From: Enteractinococcus helveticum
Lineage (GTDB): Bacteria; Actinomycetota; Actinomycetes; Actinomycetales; Micrococcaceae
Assembly (NCBI RefSeq): GCF_020742345.1
Contig: NZ_DYXC01000098.1
Coordinates: 1 to 64,000 of the forward strand
DNA length: 64,000 nt
Direction of reading: 5' to 3'
Shown here: positions 61,332 to 64,000 of the stretch, piece by piece
How positions within the stretch are numbered: the stretch's first letter is position 1
How the letters are laid out: each line of letters opens with the position of its first letter
Program-made: the position numbers and the translations under genes
Notes under the pieces: generated by a model
Seen by the model: the letters and a program-made list of their open reading frames with translations, nothing else
The model's database searches: none
What the model was told of the DNA's origin: nothing

Positions 61332-63413
61332 ATGCCAGAACACGACCACGACCATCACGTCCATATGACCCAAGAACATGTTGAACATGCAAATGATGAC
61401 AGCCACACAGGGCATGGGCATCATGTCCACGGTGATCATGGAGACCATGTAGGGCAATTCCGTCGGCTGTTTTGGATCAACCTGGTTATTGGCATTCCAG
61501 TGGTCTTGTTCTCGCCGATGTTTGGACACTTGCTGGGATATGACGTCCCCGAGGGGGCGCTGTGGATCGCGCCGTTAGTTGGCACGGTCATGTATGTCTG
61601 GGGTGGCTGGCCGTTTTTGAGCGGTGCAGTGAATGAGATCAAGGCCCAAGCGCCCGGGATGATGTTGCTGATTTCATTGGGTATCACGGTGGCATTTCTC
61701 GCCTCCTGGGCGGCGACCCTCGGGCTGGTCGCTGCTGATCTTGAATTTTGGTGGGAACTGGCGCTTCTGATCGTGATCATGCTGCTGGGGCACTGGATCG
61801 AAATGCGCTCGCTCGAGCAGACCACCTCGGCACTTGACTCGCTGGCGGCACTGTTACCGGATGAAGCAGAACGACTCGACGGCGACGACATTGTCATCGT
61901 GAAACCAGACGAGTTGCGTGTCGACGACGTCGTACTGGTCCGACCCGGCGCTAGCGTACCGGCCGACGGTGAGATCCTTGATGGACGGGCTGCTATGGAC
62001 GAGTCGATGATTACCGGTGAATCACGTCCAGTCGGACGGGGCATCGGATCCTTTGTCACGGCAGGAACCGTGGCCACAGACTCTGGAATCAAAGTCCGAG
62101 TGACCGCTTCGGGAGACGACACGGCGTTGGCCGGAATCAACCGGCTGGTTGCCGAAGCGCAAAGCTCATCATCACGAGCACAACGCCTTGCAGATCGCGC
62201 AGCAGCATTATTATTCTGGTTCGCCCTCGCTGCCGCCGTAATCACGGCAATTATCTGGTTGGTCGTCGGTGGCCCTGAAACATCCGTCGCCAGAGTCATT
62301 ACCGTCTTAGTTATTGCTTGTCCACATGCATTAGGTTTGGCCATCCCTCTTGTCGTCTCGATTGCCACGGAACGTGCTGCCCGAGGTGGGGTGTTGATTA
62401 AGGATCGCTTGGCATTAGAAGCGATGCGCGAGGTCGATGCAGTCCTCTTTGATAAGACTGGAACACTAACCAAGGGCAGCCCGGCTGTCACCGATGTCGA
62501 GCCTGTCAGCGAGTACACCCAAGATGAAGTTTTGGCGCTTGCAGCAGCGGCTGAGACGCCCAGTGAACACCCACTAGCGAAAGCCATCGTTGGCGCAGCA
62601 CAACAGCGCGGTCTCGATATTCCCCGTCCTGCCGAATTTTCATCGTCTCCAGCAGTCGGGGTGTCCGCGATGGTCAATGCTCAGCGCATCCAAGTGGGCG
62701 GACCGTACATGCTGGCTGAAGCTGATCGTCAGGAAATTCCTGTTGCCCAACAATGGAAGACCGAAGGCGCCATTATCTTGCATGTGCTGCGAGACGGTGA
62801 AGTGATCGGCGGGCTGAAGCTTGCCGATGAGATCCGATCTGAATCATATGAGGCAGTCCAAGTCCTCCATAGATTAGGCGTCGAAGTCGTGATGATCACC
62901 GGGGACGCCGAAGCCGTTGCTCAAAACGTTGGACAACAACTGGGCATAGACCGCATCTTTGCAGGAGTACGCCCCGAAGATAAATCTGCCAAAGTCGCCC
63001 AACTGCAAGACGAAGGTAAGCAAGTCGCGATGGTTGGAGACGGAGTGAACGATGCCCCCGCATTAGCGCAGGCTGATGTCGGCATTGCCATTGGTGCCGG
63101 AACCGATGTTGCCATAGCTTCCGCCGGGGTGATTCTGGCAAGCTCAGATCCGCGATCAGTGCTGTCGGTAATCGAATTATCTCGTGCCACGTACCGCAAG
63201 ATGAAACAGAACCTGTGGTGGGCTGCCGGTTACAACCTGCTGGCTGTTCCACTGGCCGCCGGTGCCTTAGCACCCATCGGAGTCGTGCTACCAATGTCGG
63301 TTGGAGCGATTCTGATGTCGTTGTCGACTGTAGTCGTTGCACTAAATGCACAGCTGCTACGGCGCATCGATCTATCGCCGGAAAACAGTGCAGCGTCGGT
63401 ATCTGTATCTTGA
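61332..63413 (+). CDS. CopB-type heavy-metal P-type ATPase
   Basis: The 693-residue pump is a P1B-type ATPase of the CopB group. The first 41 residues hold 14 His (EHDHDHHVH, HGHHVHGDHGDH), a likely metal-binding tail instead of a heavy-metal-associated domain. The transmembrane metal site is CPH in VIACPHALGL, the actuator is MITGESRPV, the phosphorylation motif DKTGTLTKG, the nucleotide domain has SEHPLAKAI, and the hinge is GDGVNDAPALAQADVGIAIG. CPH pumps usually export Cu(II) or Cu(I), sometimes silver. No copper regulator or chaperone lies next to it; the neighbouring LysR gene runs convergently. Confidence 0.92.
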   Translation: MPEHDHDHHVHMTQEHVEHANDDSHTGHGHHVHGDHGDHVGQFRRLFWINLVIGIPVVLFSPMFGHLLGYDVPEGALWIAPLVGTVMYVWGGWPFLSGAVNEIKAQAPGMMLLISLGITVAFLASWAATLGLVAADLEFWWELALLIVIMLLGHWIEMRSLEQTTSALDSLAALLPDEAERLDGDDIVIVKPDELRVDDVVLVRPGASVPADGEILDGRAAMDESMITGESRPVGRGIGSFVTAGTVATDSGIKVRVTASGDDTALAGINRLVAEAQSSSSRAQRLADRAAALLFWFALAAAVITAIIWLVVGGPETSVARVITVLVIACPHALGLAIPLVVSIATERAARGGVLIKDRLALEAMREVDAVLFDKTGTLTKGSPAVTDVEPVSEYTQDEVLALAAAAETPSEHPLAKAIVGAAQQRGLDIPRPAEFSSSPAVGVSAMVNAQRIQVGGPYMLAEADRQEIPVAQQWKTEGAIILHVLRDGEVIGGLKLADEIRSESYEAVQVLHRLGVEVVMITGDAEAVAQNVGQQLGIDRIFAGVRPEDKSAKVAQLQDEGKQVAMVGDGVNDAPALAQADVGIAIGAGTDVAIASAGVILASSDPRSVLSVIELSRATYRKMKQNLWWAAGYNLLAVPLAAGALAPIGVVLPMSVGAILMSLSTVVVALNAQLLRRIDLSPENSAASVSVS

Positions 63414-63463
63414 TTTCTGTTCGCGATACTTCTACGGAGCATCTGCTACTCGAATCAACGCGC

Positions 63464-64000
63464 TCACCCCTGCTGGTCTTTGGACAACGATCGAATAGCA
63501 GGACTCTGCTTGGCGAGGTCTTGCACGGTAGACAGAATCAGTTCCTGCATGGCCCGAACCGCACGACTCAGTGTGACCTCACGGCGATGCGCCAATGAAA
63601 TGGTGCGAGTGAGCGCAGGTTCAGTCAGACGGCATGACAACAGGTTCGGCCGATCAAGCAGCACAGTCGCAGGCACGACCGCGACCCCGAGGCCGCGCTC
63701 AACAAAGCGAAGCACGGCGTCCATCTCTGCCCCCTCCAAGACAACATTCGGTTCCAATTTTTGCTGCCGATACGCGTCCATAGTCGTAGCACGCAGATCA
63801 TAGCTGTCGGAGAACAGGATTTGTGGCAGATCGGCCAATTGTCGAAGCGTCAGCTGGTTTCGATACCTGCCAAAATGCTGTCCATCGGAAGCAATCACCA
63901 CCAGTTCTTCTTCGAGTAACGGGATATGATCCAGGCTCTCCGCAGACGAGGGATCATGCTCAGAGGCGACCACGATAGCTAGATCAAGTGTGCCACTGTT
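63464..64000 (-). CDS. LysR-family transcriptional regulator, effector domain (partial)
   Basis: The minus-strand frame is open from the right edge of the window down to the stop at 63464, about 178 residues. It is the effector-binding half of a LysR regulator: GTLDLAIVVASEHD, then IPLLEEELVVIASDGQHFG, LADLPQILFSDSYDLRATTMDAYRQ, EGAEMDAVLRFVERGLGVAVVPATVL and SRAVRAMQELI. The DNA-binding domain lies beyond the window, so its target cannot be inferred. It is convergent with the CopB-type gene. Confidence 0.9.
   Translation of the reverse strand, partial: NSGTLDLAIVVASEHDPSSAESLDHIPLLEEELVVIASDGQHFGRYRNQLTLRQLADLPQILFSDSYDLRATTMDAYRQQKLEPNVVLEGAEMDAVLRFVERGLGVAVVPATVLLDRPNLLSCRLTEPALTRTISLAHRREVTLSRAVRAMQELILSTVQDLAKQSPAIRSLSKDQQG

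Noticed and set aside
61436..62677. 413-codon antisense open frame inside the CopB-type ATPase gene
   Set aside because: It is complementary to a strongly supported gene and is Ser/Thr/Ala-rich, as expected from reverse reading of biased codons.

Overview
The window looks like a chromosomal segment of a Gram-positive actinobacterium, most likely a Micrococcaceae-like member of the Micrococcales with moderate GC. The evidence is the order acpS-nnr-alr-tsaE-tsaB-rimI-tsaD, a guaB/guaB3/SURF1/DUF3817/guaA block, a DUF222-HNH protein, a DtxR/IdeR-type iron box, CIRCE-controlled groESL, frequent GTG/TTG starts and lipoprotein signal peptides. The genus cannot be fixed from the sequence. No rRNA, tRNA, CRISPR array, phage or insertion sequence was seen.

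Layout. 0-2.6 kb: the 3' end of a hydantoinase-B-like gene, a MerR-type promoter followed by a decayed regulator, and an aldehyde dehydrogenase. 2.6-4.9 kb: a polar amino-acid ABC importer whose binding protein and permease are fused. 5.6-7.3 kb: glmM plus a small membrane protein. 7.3-9.9 kb (minus strand): mscL, a VanY-like carboxypeptidase and coaA. 9.9-16.7 kb: a tightly overlapping run of rarD, acpS, nnr, alr, tsaE, tsaB, rimI and tsaD (CoA/ACP maturation, NAD(P)HX repair, D-alanine, t6A tRNA modification). 16.7-24.6 kb: a family-2 glutamate-cysteine ligase, an iron-siderophore ABC importer behind an IdeR-like box, a universal stress protein and a THUMP-like methyltransferase. 24.6-26.4 kb: a MarR regulator and a frameshifted MFS pump. 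26.4-28.6 kb: groES-groEL with two CIRCE elements. 28.7-30.1 kb: a beta-lactamase-like lipoprotein split by an in-frame TGA. 30.3-31.6 kb: a DUF222-HNH protein. 31.9-36.5 kb: gcvP-gcvT-gcvH behind an inverted-repeat promoter and a tandem glycine riboswitch. 36.6-46.8 kb: guaB, guaB3, SURF1, DUF3817, guaA and a very large helicase-like protein. 46.8-57.5 kb: folate, acetyltransferase, kinase-like, TPR, Nudix, lipoprotein, aminotransferase and exonuclease VII genes with several hypothetical proteins. 57.5-64 kb: an NTF2-like protein, rmuC, an SDR, a thioredoxin-like protein, an orphan, a CopB-type ATPase and a partial LysR regulator.

The most notable observation is in the guanine-nucleotide block. 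GuaA keeps a good ATP pyrophosphatase domain, but its amidotransferase domain has lost the catalytic Cys, His and Glu, so it should depend on free ammonia or another ammonia source. Next to it, GuaB3 has Ser where IMP dehydrogenase has its catalytic Cys, and a 1304-residue SF1-helicase-like protein has Gln in place of the Walker A Lys. Three genes (MerR-like, MFS pump, beta-lactamase-like lipoprotein) are visibly broken, which means either ongoing gene loss or local assembly error. Regulation is unusually readable: an IdeR box, a MarR operator over a leaderless promoter, double CIRCE, and a palindrome around the gcv -10 box followed by a glycine riboswitch.
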